From contig JAAOOA010000002.1 of the NCBI GenBank assembly GCA_012861695.1, forward strand, positions 35,357,244 to 35,421,243: 64,000 bases of DNA, read 5' to 3'. This document shows, piece after piece, positions 1 to 10,283 of this stretch. A program made the position numbers and the translations under genes. This DNA is from Trematomus loennbergii. Taxonomy: Eukaryota > Chordata > Actinopteri > Perciformes > Nototheniidae. The stretch's first letter is position 1. Each line of letters starts with the position of its first letter. Below the pieces are notes generated by a model that was given only the letters and a program-made list of their open reading frames with translations, did no database searches and was not told the origin of the DNA.

Positions 1-245
1 AGGAGCATGGGGAGAACGTAAGTGCACCATGTCCCCCACACTCAGACACGCTTACCTCGTGAAGAGTGTGCATGGAAAATAGTGAGGAAGGCTCTCCTGC
101 CCATAGGCAGGCGGGAAGAGTCCTCCAGCCCCGTATGGGGCTTACTGCGTACCATGTTTCCCGGGTCCCTAAGGAGCATGGGAAAACATAAGTGCATTAT
201 GTCCAGGGGGGTTCAGATACCTACTGACCCACAGCCCCCCCCCCC

Positions 246-1366
246 TCACCAGTCCTGTGTTGCCCCAGCAAGCACAGACGATGAGAAGGAGTCAGACATG
301 TCCAAGAGATAAAACCTTATGAAGGGGCCTGGCGTGGACCAAGACGCCGCCGTGCATATGTCCTCCACACTCACGCCGTTGAATAAGGCTGTTGACACAG
401 CCATACCCGTGTAGAGTGTGCACGGACCCCAGTGGGGAAGGCTCTCCCCGCCTGTCCGTAGGCATGTGAAATGCACTCGCAGAGCCATCCTGCCAGGCGT
501 TTCTTGGACAGAGCTTTACCGGCCACACCACCCCCAAAGCACACAAACAGCTGTTCAGTGCGCCTAAAGCCAGCCGTGCACTCCACATAACATGCTAGCG
601 CACGCACCGGGCAGAGGAGGTGCAATTTAGTCTCCCTGGCCCCAATATGGGATGGAAGATTAAAGCCACCTAACTGAATAGCCCTTGACCTGAACAAACT
701 CCTTAGGCTCTTGGGAACAAAGGAGGGGTTCGGTCTGAGTGTCGCCCCGCTACGGCCACCCCGGATCAACAAGCAACTTGGGTGCACCGACAGAGCGGTC
801 AGCTCGGACACTCTCTTGGCTGAAGTCAAGACAAGTAGCAACGCTGTCTTCCATGACAGTGCTTTCAGGGAGGAGAGCTCCAGAGGCTCAAATGGTTCTG
901 TGACCAGAGCCTCGAGCACCAACGGCAGGTCCCATTGCGGGGAGGAGGCGTGCACTACTGGGCGCTGCCTCCTGACCCCCTACAAAAACCGCAACATAAG
1001 TGGCTGACTGAAGGCTGACCTGCCGCCAAATTCCTCATGGCACGACGGAATGGCTGCTGCATACACTTTAACTGTGGAATGAGCAAGCCCCCTGTCCATC
1101 AGTAACTGTAAGTAGGACAGAATAGAGCCCAACGTACAAGATAGGGGCTCAAGACTCCGCTCCTCACACCACCGCTGGAATCCCAACCACTTTGGCCTGT
1201 AACAGGCTGTGGTGGATCCGGCTCTTGCTGCCTGAATAGTCTGAATAACTTTGTCAGACAATCCCCCCTGTCTTAGCCTGTCCCTCTCAGGAGCCAAGCC
1301 TGGAGAGGTTGGCCCAGAGAGGGTAACGCCCCTATTGCACCTGCTTCCTGAGACATCGCCCCCCAT
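246..1366 (-). pseudogene. DIRS-type tyrosine recombinase, frame-broken
   Basis: Three minus-strand reading frames give consecutive pieces of one tyrosine recombinase. The first (980-1366) is the N-terminal core-binding part with the 'ACYRPKWLGFQRWC' region. The second (371-955) contains the box-I arginine in 'TSAKRVSELTAL' and the box-II 'HSTR' motif. The third (246-488) holds 'GVSVEDICTAASW' followed by the catalytic tyrosine in 'FIRFYLLD'. The frame shifts between the first and second pieces near 955-980, and between the second and third near 410-420, just after HSTR. The catalytic residues I can see are present, but the frame breaks make the copy non-functional. The family assignment is from memory of fish DIRS recombinases. 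Crypton or Ngaro enzymes are less likely, because a DIRS-style gag start lies upstream in the same orientation. Confidence 0.8.
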
Positions 1367-1375
1367 CCCCCTCTT

Positions 1376-1409
1376 GAACTAGGGTTACAATACGTAACCC
1401 ACCGTTCTT
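1376..1409. repeat. 34-bp palindromic direct repeat, copy 1
   Basis: This segment is identical to 1674-1707. Its core is an inverted repeat (GGGTTAC / GTAACCC around AATAC). It is probably part of the DIRS terminal or internal complementary repeat system. Diverged similarity continues to about 1547 (copy 1) and 1763 (copy 2). Confidence 0.7.
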
Positions 1410-1549
1410 GCAACAGGGCCTGAATTTCTACCCACTCCGCCACCAAAACCTTCCATAAAAGGAAGATGGGGGGCTTACACAGAAAGGGCCGATTTTCTAC
1501 TGAGGTCCTTGAACGCACCGCGGCACGTTCTCGTGGGGCCGCGGCTGTC

Positions 1550-1579
1550 ATAATGCCGTTTCTTTGAAACGGACATTAT
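1550..1579. repeat. Hairpin following palindromic repeat 1
   Basis: Arms ATAATG-CCGTTTC and GAAACGG-(AC)ATTAT are complementary around a short loop. The counterpart at 1764-1804 has a different sequence but the same layout. Confidence 0.6.
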
Positions 1580-1673
1580 GGGGAAATGTGGAATTGTGGA
1601 GAGAGATGACTCTTACTCTGGGATACATGCAATCGTTTTTACTGAATGCATTTTTCACACACACATCACTCTA

Positions 1674-1707
1674 GAACTAGGGTTACAATACGTAACCCAC
1701 CGTTCTT
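1674..1707. repeat. 34-bp palindromic direct repeat, copy 2
   Basis: Exact second copy of 1376-1409, 298 bp downstream. After each copy comes a GC-rich segment and then a hairpin (1550-1579 and 1764-1804). Confidence 0.7.
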
Positions 1708-1763
1708 CTGCGGAGGTCCCTGAACGCACCACGGCCACTCTCCCGGGGGCCGCGCGCCCTCGT

Positions 1764-1804
1764 ATTAATGCTGTGTTTCACATTCAACGGTGAAACGCAT
1801 TAAT
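1764..1804. repeat. Hairpin following palindromic repeat 2
   Basis: ATTAATGC.GTTTCAC pairs with GTGAAAC.GCATTAAT across a short loop. Same position relative to the 34-bp repeat as the hairpin at 1550-1579. Confidence 0.6.
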
Positions 1805-2279
1805 CAGAGCTATTATACCAGGCAAGGTGTGTTTTCTGACAACAGCACGCCGGCAATAGCGTCTCTTGAACCCGCACAGTGCTTTGACAGCACTTTCTGC
1901 GGTTTATTCCACTCACGTGCGCGCGCCCACCTGCTGGCTCCTTTACTGGAGTTTACAGCGGGGCGGGGAGTGTGGGACAGTGTTCGGTCCTCTGAGGATG
2001 AGCAAGAAGCAGCATACGCCAAGCTGCGACTACTCCTCATCCACGTGACCAAGGAAATCGATCCAAGAGCCCTTCCGTAAACACGGGGGCTCCCAGGAGA
2101 TCATCACGGTCTTTATGGAAAGTGCCATGCGGCATGATCCCCCAGGGACATCACACAGCAAGCAGCGGCGGCCACACCGCAGCTGCCCTGTCACGCGGCA
2201 GCGGGGCAGAGGCTCTCTGCCCAGCCTGCTGCCTGCTCGGAGCAGATGGGCGCTCCGCTGCCATGGTCATCACCTAGGG

Positions 2280-4516
2280 CAGGGGTCTGCAACCTTTTTG
2301 ACCAAAAGAGCCATTTTTCCCCCTTTTCCAACACTTTTTTTTGTCTGGAGCCGCAAAACATATTTGATAGCTTATAAAGTTGTATATATTGTTATATCAT
2401 AGACAAAAACTACAGTTTTTTTGCATTTATTATTTATTACATTATATAAAACTGTTTACCTCTAATAATAAACAAAGAACTCTTATAAGGAGAATAAAAA
2501 TATATATACACAGGCCTACTTTAAAATAAGTCAACACAGAGGGAGTCCTCTGCAAATTTGAAGAAAATAAATACAATTAAAATTGACCCACTTTGAAATA
2601 AATAAAACATATAGCTGCACCTTAAAAAGAGTTAACCGATTGAATTCTGACTGAAGATCGTCAGCTGTCTTCCTCTTCCGTGTTTTCCCTCCAATACGTA
2701 AAGGCTGCAGCACCTTTGACAACTTGAATCGTTTGCTGTGAAAGCATATAACTCTAACCATGCAGAAATAAACCCTCTGTGTTCCTCCGATACTTTTATT
2801 TTCTTTGATTTATCCATAGTTCGCTCATCGAGCCGGGGGTCAGGTTATTCACCTGCAAGAAAAGGCGCTGGCGCGGGACCGTAGCAGGATGTGACGCATC
2901 TTTTAGTTTACTTAATTAAAACCGTTTTGTTTTTTATTTATGTGTCACAGTATCACCTCAAAATACAAGATACGAAACATTTTCAACCGTGCAACACAAT
3001 TTAAATAGTCCTACAAATACTTTTATTTTATTTCCTTCTTATTTTTGTCTAAGCTCAAGGAGCCAGAGCAGAGGGCTCAAAGAGCCGCATGCGGCTTGAG
3101 TATGGGCTCAGAACAGTCTCATAATACACACATGCACACAGAAGGATTCACACTTGTATTTCATGATCCGCAAAAGGATTCACACTTGTATTTCCGGATC
3201 CACACTTGTGTTTTTCAATGCACACACAAATGTGTTCCGTTTCATATACATGTAAATAAAATCCAAATACAGAAAAAAGTTTTACATATGTATTTTTGAT
3301 CCTCACATATTTGTTTTCCGTTGAAAACCGCAGCGCCTACAAACACAACCCGCTGGTCCATGGAGCATGCCTGCAGGCGCTAATCTCAGGACACTTCCAC
3401 TCTCAGTACATTGCCACTTTCCGAACAGGAAATGCACGCAAATACAAGCCTTTATATTATTAAGGTACAGTGCCACTTTCCGAACCATTAATGCATGCTT
3501 GTGTACATAAAAACGGCAGGCAAAACCGTTTTAAATGTGTGTTTCCTGTATGGCGAATACAGCTGCTTTATTTATGTCTGTATGAAGTTGTTGTGAGTGT
3601 GGAGGGAGCAGCTACAGGTTAGCTTAGCCTAATCGATCAGTGCACTACGAAGCCAGTGCTAGACAGTGAACTGTCAACGGGGGGAGCCCCGCCGGTCATT
3701 ATCGGCCGATATTCACTCTTAATAGTTTGATCGGTGCTCTCTATAAAGGCAGATCAGGAGAGCTGGATCTGATCGATATGGACATAAACGCGAGTGAAGT
3801 TTTAGCGAGCTGCATGAGAAACTGACGGGCTGTCAGGAGAGAGGGAGGGAGAGAGGAAAAGAGATGATCCTTACTCCCGTGTTATTAGCCATATCCGGTC
3901 ATAGTCCGGTAATTACCTGCTAACGGAAACTCTGCTACACAATTCTTCTTCTTATTATTATTATTATTGAAACATGACCGGTAAGTTTCAAATTTGTCCG
4001 GTAAAATTAATTCTGTCTGCGGAAACCCTGCTCCGGACAGCGCAAAATGCGTAGGTATATGAAGTGACATGAACGCAATAAATCTACCCTCGTGGGGGCG
4101 CGCTCATGTGATTGGCTTAGAATTTAGGAGACATCTGATTGGCTATAGATAGAAAAAATTACAAGTACGAATCGGTTCACCGTCAGGGGAGTCTCAAAAA
4201 ACCTACACACGAATGCACAGCGATCCATGCACAGAAAGCGGGTTGTGTTTGTAGGTGCAGGGGATTTAAACGGAAAACAAATATGTGAGGATCAAAAATA
4301 CATATGTAAAACTTTTTTCTGTATTTGGATTTTATTTACATGTATATGAAACGGAACACATTTGTGTGTGCATTGAAAAACACAAGTGTGGATCCGGAAA
4401 TACAAGTGAATCCTTTTGCGGATCATGAAATACAAGTGTGAATCCTTCTGTGTGCATGTGTGTATTATGAGACTGTTCTGAGCCCATACTTGAGAGCCGC
4501 GGGTTTCCGACCCCTG
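2280..4516. mobile_element. hAT-family element (copy A), inserted in DIRS gag and carrying a nested insertion
   Basis: The element is flanked by a perfect 8-bp duplication ACCTAGGG (2272-2279 and 4517-4524). Its ends are inverted: CAGGGGTCTGCAACC at the left and its diverged complement ending CGACCCCTG at the right. An 8-bp duplication with CAGGGGT ends is the hAT signature. The body 2280-3100 is the reverse complement of the simpler copy at 11518-12368, and the nested element 3101-4488 accounts for the size difference. On the minus strand at 2632-2817 a short frame begins 'MDKSKKIKVSEEHRGF', resembling the start of BED-finger hAT transposases; the remainder is lost. Non-autonomous. Confidence 0.88.
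3101..4488. mobile_element. Long-TIR foldback element nested in the hAT copy
   Basis: Terminal inverted repeats of about 252 bp (3101-3354 and 4237-4488) run from TATGGGCTCAGAAC inward, and include a short repeated motif around 'CACACTTGTATTTC'. The flanks carry an identical 6-bp CTTGAG (3095-3100 and 4489-4494). Removing the element rejoins hAT sequence that matches the uninterrupted copy at 11518-12368. The interior (about 3355-4236) has no recognisable ORF. Six-bp duplications are unusual for the common fish DNA transposons, so I do not assign a superfamily. Confidence 0.8.
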
Positions 4517-4524
4517 ACCTAGGG

Positions 4525-4775
4525 GGAAGTACAGACCTGGGCGATGGACTTCCATGGACGCCGGACCCGGAAGTGCCCGACAACGAGAAGTCCTCGTCAT
4601 CCTCCTCCCCGGCAAACGGAGCCATCCTCCCCGCTGGAATGGCGAACGTGAATGGCACCGCCTCGGCCATATCCTGGTCCCCCAAACACTCGAAGCAGAG
4701 GTGGTGGGGATCGGCGCCCGCTATTAAGCCAGGGCACGAAGGACAGGCCTGGGTCTCTAGAATTGGCGACTCCAT
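4525..4775 (-). pseudogene. DIRS gag-like ORF, N-terminal part, cut by hAT insertion
   Basis: The minus-strand frame starts with a methionine at 4775. It has a cysteine/histidine-rich head (CPSC, then 'GADPHHLCFECLG') typical of the first ORF of fish DIRS elements, followed by an acidic, Ser-rich stretch. At 4524 the frame runs into the 8-bp target duplication and the hAT element, so the rest of gag is displaced to below 2272. There the minus strand is GC-rich (about 1810-2271) but I cannot follow a clean frame. The role in the living element would be a nucleic-acid-binding structural protein. This is inferred from its position and the CxxC/HxxC pattern only. Confidence 0.6.
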
Positions 4776-5638
4776 GATGGTATGATAACTCTTTCTTCTT
4801 CTTTCAAACGTTTTACTTTCTCTGCTTCAGTTGTTGCTCGCTCGCTGAAGAGAAAAGGATGACAGTCAGGAGGCGTGGCCGCCTTTTATACGGTGGGATT
4901 GCGCATGCATTCAGGTAGGCCCGCCCCGAGGGGCCGGCTACGTTTATAGATGTCTCAGTAGGTGAATGCTGCATAGTATGGTTAAGAGGTAGTACCCATA
5001 GAGTCCAGTAGAGGGCGGAGCCTGTGTAAGATATAACTTAAAGGGCCCATGTCATGGCCATCTCTACTGATCATAATTCCATTGTTGAGGTATACTAAAA
5101 TAGATTTATATTGTGCAATTTTCCAAACTCACATTGGTTTCTCATACAGCATCTCTGTATAGTATGTGTATTCACCGGTATTCACTCTCTGTCCTAAACG
5201 GCTTGTTGGAGCTCCTGCCCCCCCCCCCCTCCCCCCTCCCTGTGAGATCAGTGTGCTCCGATTGGTCAGCTCGGCCACTCTGTTCTGATTAGTCAACCAC
5301 CAGAGGCTCCGCCCATGTCTAACACAGTGATTTTTTTGGCTCTGAGCGGAACATCAGTTTTACAATGGCGTCGGTACAGCCGTATATGTTTGAACCGGAG
5401 TCCGATCCTGAAAGTGAGACAGACCAACGTGATAGACCTGATCCACCGTCCCAAACTAGACTAGAGCAGACGGTTTCACAGTGGAAAGTTTTTATTTAGT
5501 ATCGCTCTTACATTTCAGATGTTAGAACTGCAACATTTATCTACATCACAGTAACAAGTTTGTCCGCTAACTAACCAAACTGTACCTACAACTGTTGTTA
5601 TTTAGGTGCACTTGTGGAAACTGCGCCATGATGCCTAC

Positions 5639-5729
5639 CTACCTGCCTATCGCAGGTCTCCCTTGAAAAAGAGATTGTTGATCTCAATGGGATTGTTTAA
5701 CCTGGTTAAATAAAGGCTACAAACAAAAC
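5639..5729 (+). mobile_element. Retroposon 3' tail inserted in the P2X7-C-like exon
   Basis: The motif 'GGTCTCCCTTGAAAAAGAGA', then TCTCAATGGGA and CTGGTTAAATAAAGG, is the common 3' end of a fish LINE/SINE family. It splits the codons for MPT and EVEN in the surrounding coding block. Confidence 0.65.
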
Positions 5730-6039
5730 CGAAGTGGAAAACGTCTGTTGCAAAGAAATTAGAAAGGTAGCCTAGCTGACAGTTACAACATTATGTAGCC
5801 AGCTAGCTGAAAACACCAACAGTAGCACACACCATATGCCAAGATATACACCATACATATTTGTCAAGTCAATAGACTATTATATGCCCTTTTATTTCTT
5901 CCTTAGTAATTGAATGTTTATTTTGTAAACCTTGCCATAGTTGGTTTAATTGCTAAACGTGTTATGTTACAAATATCTTACCTTCCTATAGGTTGTAACA
6001 CGAATGAACCAAGTCCCAGCACCTATTATGTGCAAGCGT

Positions 6040-6100
6040 CTTTGGGTTCGAGAAAAGCGCTATATAAAATACAATTTATTATTATTTTATTATTATATTA
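6040..6100 (+). mobile_element. 5'-truncated LINE tail before the third P2X7-C-like block
   Basis: The sequence GAAAAGCGCTATATAAAATACAA followed by an imperfect TTA repeat resembles the L2/CR1-type 3' end of fish LINEs. It lies exactly where the splice acceptor of the third coding block should be. Confidence 0.6.
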
Positions 6101-6485
6101 TGGTACACCACCCAGGACCAGAGCCAAACTGTCTCAACCCATACACCCTGCAGAACCTCCATAACATGTACAGATTCGATTATGGACCATTGAGGCGTAG
6201 AACGGAAGAAGAGTAAGTTATTCTTACCTGTAATAAACTACTACGGTGTTTGATGAAAAATCAAATCATGGTTTGCTATATATGAATGATATGTTATAGG
6301 AGCAAATAATTCAGGGAAGAAAGGCTACTAAGTATTTCCATCAAACTTTATTTTTAGAAATGTACAAAATGAACATATATACACTGTATATCATCCATTC
6401 CTCCCTTATAGGCGTTTTCGGCATCTTGCCTATCGCAGCTTTATAAGCTGGTGCTGGGACTTTTTAGGACGAGGCATCAGAGTGG

Positions 6486-6717
6486 TCATCCCGTCATGTG
6501 TTGTCCGCCGGATACGCCAGGAGTGTCCTGATCTGGCTGGACAGTATGTTGGCTTCCGACCTCCCCTTGACTGAAACGGTAGACCAGTTCCTCCTTTGAG
6601 GGCTTGTCAAATTGAGTGGACAGGTCCTTTGGGATGGGGATTGTATTCATCTCCTCCACAAAGGGTGTTGGGTCCGACTGTACTGGAGCGGTGGTGACTG
6701 CTGACTGCTGAGATGTA
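6486..6717 (-). pseudogene. Second open segment of the minus-strand THAP gene
   Basis: One minus-strand frame stays open from about 6717 to a TGA at 6486-6488. It contains 'TPFVEEMNTIPIPKDLSTQF' and 'KEELVYRFSQGE', a low-complexity linker style seen after THAP domains. It overlaps the final P2X7-C-like block on the opposite strand. The splice link to the THAP exon is not resolved, because phases do not match at the acceptor I can see. Confidence 0.35.
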
Positions 6718-7369
6718 CTCTAACACTAACAAAGATAAACATAACATTCATAAAATTAATTTTGTATCCGATGAAAACAGTCAATTTCATAAAAGCAACA
6801 CTTTCTGGGACACATCCCTAACTAAATCAAATGCAAATCACAAAATATTAGAGAAACTTAGTTGCTTTAGGTTCGTTAGCTTGCCAGCTAGATTAATATG
6901 CTAACCTACGTTTGCTAGTTGTTCAGTGTAATATGCCAACCTACTATGAACAACAGCTAGTGGTTCATATAAGGCTAGCAAGAACATGTTTACAATTGCA
7001 ATCTTATACGGGTAGTCTGCTACGTTCGGTCATTCATTGTAGCTGGCTCTTGGTAGCCTTCTTTTTTAGCTCGGTAGCATACACGCTAGGAACGCCAACT
7101 ATAATGTAATTAAGTTTTGCGACTGATCGTATGGTAAATCACCCGGAGAATACTGTCTATGAGTATTTCGTGTGTGAATGCAGACATTCTCCTGCTATGA
7201 GATTCATGTATTGGAGTTGATATATGGAAACGCTAGCAACTTAGTTAGCCCAGTTAGCACTGTGTCAATGGCTTAGCAGCCCGAAAAACGTTTACCCATT
7301 TAAACAGTCGTGGTAGATACCTTGTTTGTTTTAAACATCATAAATACACAAACAACAATGAATACTTAC

Positions 7370-7631
7370 AGGTTGTGTACCCGAATCTCCCGCTGGTCCA
7401 AACAAAGTAGTTCTTCAGTGCCCTACGCTGTACATATCCGCCATGAATCGCTGAAAGGTTTGTGAAGCTTTGGTCCGTGAAATGCCGCGCACACAGTAAA
7501 ATACCAGCTCGAACATCTGAAGGAACAGTGTTAAAAATACATTTCAACCACTGACTTCGTCGTGGTTCTGCCCTCGGTAAGGCATGCATTGAAGATTTCC
7601 CACAATACAGGACACAGACCCTCGTTGGCAT
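7370..7631 (-). CDS. THAP zinc-finger coding exon in Kolobok-like element
   Basis: A methionine at 7631 starts a C2CH THAP-type module: Cys pair in 'RVCVLYC', a tryptophan in 'RRSQWLKC', then 'LCARHF' giving the last Cys and His. A GT donor (GTAAGTATT) closes the exon at 7370. THAP modules are DNA-binding heads of P-element, Kolobok and related transposases. The location inside a TTAA-flanked element supports a transposon origin rather than a host THAP gene. No catalytic domain is found downstream, so the gene is probably incomplete here. Confidence 0.65.
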
Positions 7632-8964
7632 GACTGGGATACAGTTTTGAACTGAACCTGAGCTTCCAATAGTATATATGTTCTGCTGGCAGAGGGTGTG
7701 GCCTCTGGGTGTTCACACGTCACAGTACCCAGGAAGTAAACAATGGAAAATGAGAAATCTCCAACGAGGCGTTTTGGGGCAGCATAGACAGATATTTTCT
7801 GTGTTAGAGTTTTACTCGCTACAGGTTGTACTTTGAGGGTTTTTGACTCTGCAGACCGTTTACATGCATAAAAACCTTCATAACACACAAGGGGACGGGT
7901 AATAACCGGAAAAGCATGACATGGGCCCTTTAAATTAAGAACAAATGCGGACTTACTACTATTAAACTGACAAGATTACTTAATACAGTTATCCATAAGA
8001 ACACCGAACAAGTGACACAACATGTGTGAAAAAGCTCTATTGTGTCACTATTAATTGATGCTGAAGTTTACTCTGAGCTGTCATTCACCCTGACATTTCA
8101 CAACAGGCTTCCAAAAGAAGAATAAAATCAATAAGCCTACACTTTGTATGCACTCATTTATATTCACATCTGACAACCCAGAAAGGTTTCATAAAATTAT
8201 CAATTTGATATGCCTCTCAATACAAAATATTCAAACAATTGGATTTATGTTTGAACACAATCCATCACAACTCTTCCACAAATTCTACAGTCTTGAAACA
8301 TACGGCCACCATTCAACAGTGAATACAAAAGGTATTTAACATTACAACCTGTAAAGTGATCTCTGTTATTTGAACAACATCGTGTTGTGTTTGTTGGCAA
8401 TTGCTTCCACAGTTATACAACTTCTGATACGATCAAAGTCCTGCAGACAATTACTGTAGTTACCCCGGTCACGGTGAAAAGGTTAAAAAATATGCTGCTC
8501 TGTTAAGGTGCTGTTCACACTTCACCACCTGTGTTGACACGTTGTTACCTTTCAGCTAGGGTTGATTGTTTGTTTTGTTAAACCTACTGTAGGGCACAAC
8601 GATCACATTTGATAAACTCATGTACAACTGCCATAAACATTGAATTGAGGACTCACCATCTGATGTTTATAATGTTTTTGTTTTTTTAAATGTTTGCTCC
8701 ATATTCCACTTTATACAGTGAACACAGCTGAAAATCATTGCATCGTTCAGCTAACAAAGACAAACAAACCTTTGAAATATATTAAGATAAATAACAACTC
8801 TCAGAAAGTACATACGTAATTATTCTGCAAGTCTCCAATGCTGCAATGACAGGCTTACATTTATTTATATAAACAAATCATTAAACAAACCACAACCTAG
8901 TTCGACAGATAAATACTTTAGACCACCATTCCCAAAACACGCACTCACGCACACACTCATATAC

Positions 8965-9115
8965 CTGTACTGTATCTTCACCTCCTTGTTGCGTTTGTAT
9001 ATCCCCCGAACGAGTCCCGCTCTCACTGCTGCCTGACTGAGTTTCTTCTCTTTGCCTCCGCTGTGCACTCACAACTGGCACAGCTCTCTTCCGTTTCATC
9101 GGCCAAACAGCCCAT
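8965..9115 (-). CDS. Possible orphan exon, unknown protein
   Basis: A strong pyrimidine tract and CAG acceptor precede 50 open minus-strand codons, which end at a CAG|GTATAT donor. The peptide is basic then Gln/Ser/Gly-rich ('WPMKRKRAVPVV', 'SGSSESGTRSGD'). I do not recognise it. It could be an alternative far 3' exon of the SEL1L3-like gene, whose human relative has a polar tail, or chance. No partner exons were found. Confidence 0.25.
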
Positions 9116-10283
9116 CTGCAAGGACAGAGGGAGGGAAAATGAGGGGGAAACAAAAAAAAGAGAGGAGAATACAACCAATGCATGGGAACGAGAAGAAAAG
9201 GAAAAGAGAGACCGATTGCTTTGATAATGTAGTTTGTCAGGAGCTGCATTCTTCCTAAGCCATTGTTCACCGAGTAAAAAGTGCAGAGTTAAACTCATTT
9301 GATTTCACATTCCCTCAGTGCTGCCATTTCCTTTTCTATTCATTTGTTCGCAATTCAGCTTTTGAGCTCCAAAATACGAGCCAGGCTGCTGTGCACTTAC
9401 AACACAATACATGTAGGATCTCATTGAAGCACTAGACAGACACAAGACATTTGAAGTTTCCAATAAGATGCAGGAAAACAAAAGAATCATGGAATACTTC
9501 AATAGATGAGAGTTGGATAGATGTCAAACAACGCTGACTTAAATTATTAAAACAAAGACGGCAAAAGTCTAAAGTCTAAAGCTAGACCTGATACACTTGC
9601 AACTGTCAGCTTTAGTATCTCAGTACAGAAATGCCAAATATATATAAAGTAATTTAAAAACAGTGTCTGCAACCATTACATGTCTTGAAAAACGGAATAA
9701 CGTGCAATGTATCGTTTGCAGGTTTTTAAAACGTTCAAATAACCACTTAAGCTTCCGTTTGCAATGTCATATAATCACCTTTAAAAATCAGCTAAGTTCA
9801 TATTAATGAGGTGTTGACATTATTTCAGCAACCCTCTACGTTTCTGTACTTAACAACAGGAAGGTCAGAGCTGAGGAGAAGTCAGCTCGATACCCTCGAG
9901 GTTTAAGAATTTAGCAACTTCCACAAAAAATGTGCTGACACAGGGACTTGAACCTGCATCTACCGCTGAAGGACACTCTCCCTGCTGACTATACACCCTG
10001 CTGTCCAAAAGGTACATTAGTCACATCCCAACATCACCTTTGAATACACGGATCCTTTCCTTAAAATAGAAAACACCAACACCATGTGCCAACATTTCAA
10101 CACCACTAGTCCTAATTATAGCCTGTACATCCAAGCCAGATTTAATCCATATCAAAATAGTGCTGAGTGACATTAGGCACCCCATAATGTGACCTCTATC
10201 ATTGCTGCTCACATGGATTTGTGTTTGTATAAAAAGTTGTATATTGCACAAAGAATCATTGTGCTTATAGACAGGTCCCTTAA

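Larger units (their letters stand above)
1..5037 (-). mobile_element. DIRS-like tyrosine-recombinase retrotransposon, degraded, with nested insertions
   Basis: A gag-like start lies at the right end (minus strand, ATG at 4775) and a tyrosine-recombinase region at 246-1366, in the order expected for a minus-strand DIRS element. I see no reverse transcriptase/RNase H, so the copy is internally deleted or rearranged. The gag part is interrupted by a hAT element with an exact 8-bp duplication. Between gag and recombinase lie two copies of a 34-bp palindromic motif and two hairpins. The left end runs off the window. The right end is placed where the TTAA-flanked Kolobok element begins, because the true DIRS terminus is not recognisable. 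Leading bases 1-40 recur in diverged form at 172-212, suggesting a tandem repeat of about 170 bp downstream of the recombinase. Confidence 0.75.
5365..6574 (+). pseudogene. P2X7 C-terminal ballast (P2RX7_C)-like gene, interrupted
   Basis: Four coding blocks can be read. Block 1 begins at ATG 5365 with 'MASVQPYMFEPESDPESE'. Block 2 (about 5612-5765) has 'CTCGNCAMMPT', then a retroposon tail, then 'EVENVCCKEIRK' before a GT at 5766. Block 3 (about 6100-6212) has 'CLNPYTLQNLHNMYRFDYG' and a good donor. Block 4 (6412-6574, acceptor TTATAG) has 'RFRHLAYRSFISWCW', 'IPSCVVRRIR', 'GQYVGF' and a stop. These match in order the human P2X7 tail motifs (CQCGSC, ELCCRK, RHCAYRCYATWRF, LPSCCRWRIR, GQYSGF). 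No ligand-gated channel part is present, so this is a stand-alone ballast-domain gene. The insertion in block 2, the loss of the block-3 acceptor and a poor block-1 donor make it a pseudogene. Confidence 0.75.
5042..7929. mobile_element. Kolobok-like TTAA DNA transposon carrying P2X7-C-like and THAP genes
   Basis: The ends are AGGGCCCATGTCATG and its exact inverted complement, each bordered by TTAA (5038-5041 and 7930-7933). TTAA duplications with a THAP-domain protein fit the Kolobok superfamily; piggyBac also uses TTAA but lacks THAP. Inside are a plus-strand multi-exon remnant similar to the P2X7 C-terminal ballast domain (5365-6574) and a minus-strand THAP coding exon (7370-7631) with a second open segment at 6486-6717. 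I see no complete transposase catalytic domain, so this copy is probably non-autonomous. Two retroposon tails have inserted into it (5639-5729, 6040-6100). Confidence 0.8.

Noticed and set aside
9938..10006. Minus-strand sequence with a perfect GGTTCAAGTCC box B and a box-A-like word, resembling a tRNA
   Set aside because: The acceptor and anticodon stems cannot be paired convincingly. At most it is a tRNA-derived relic.
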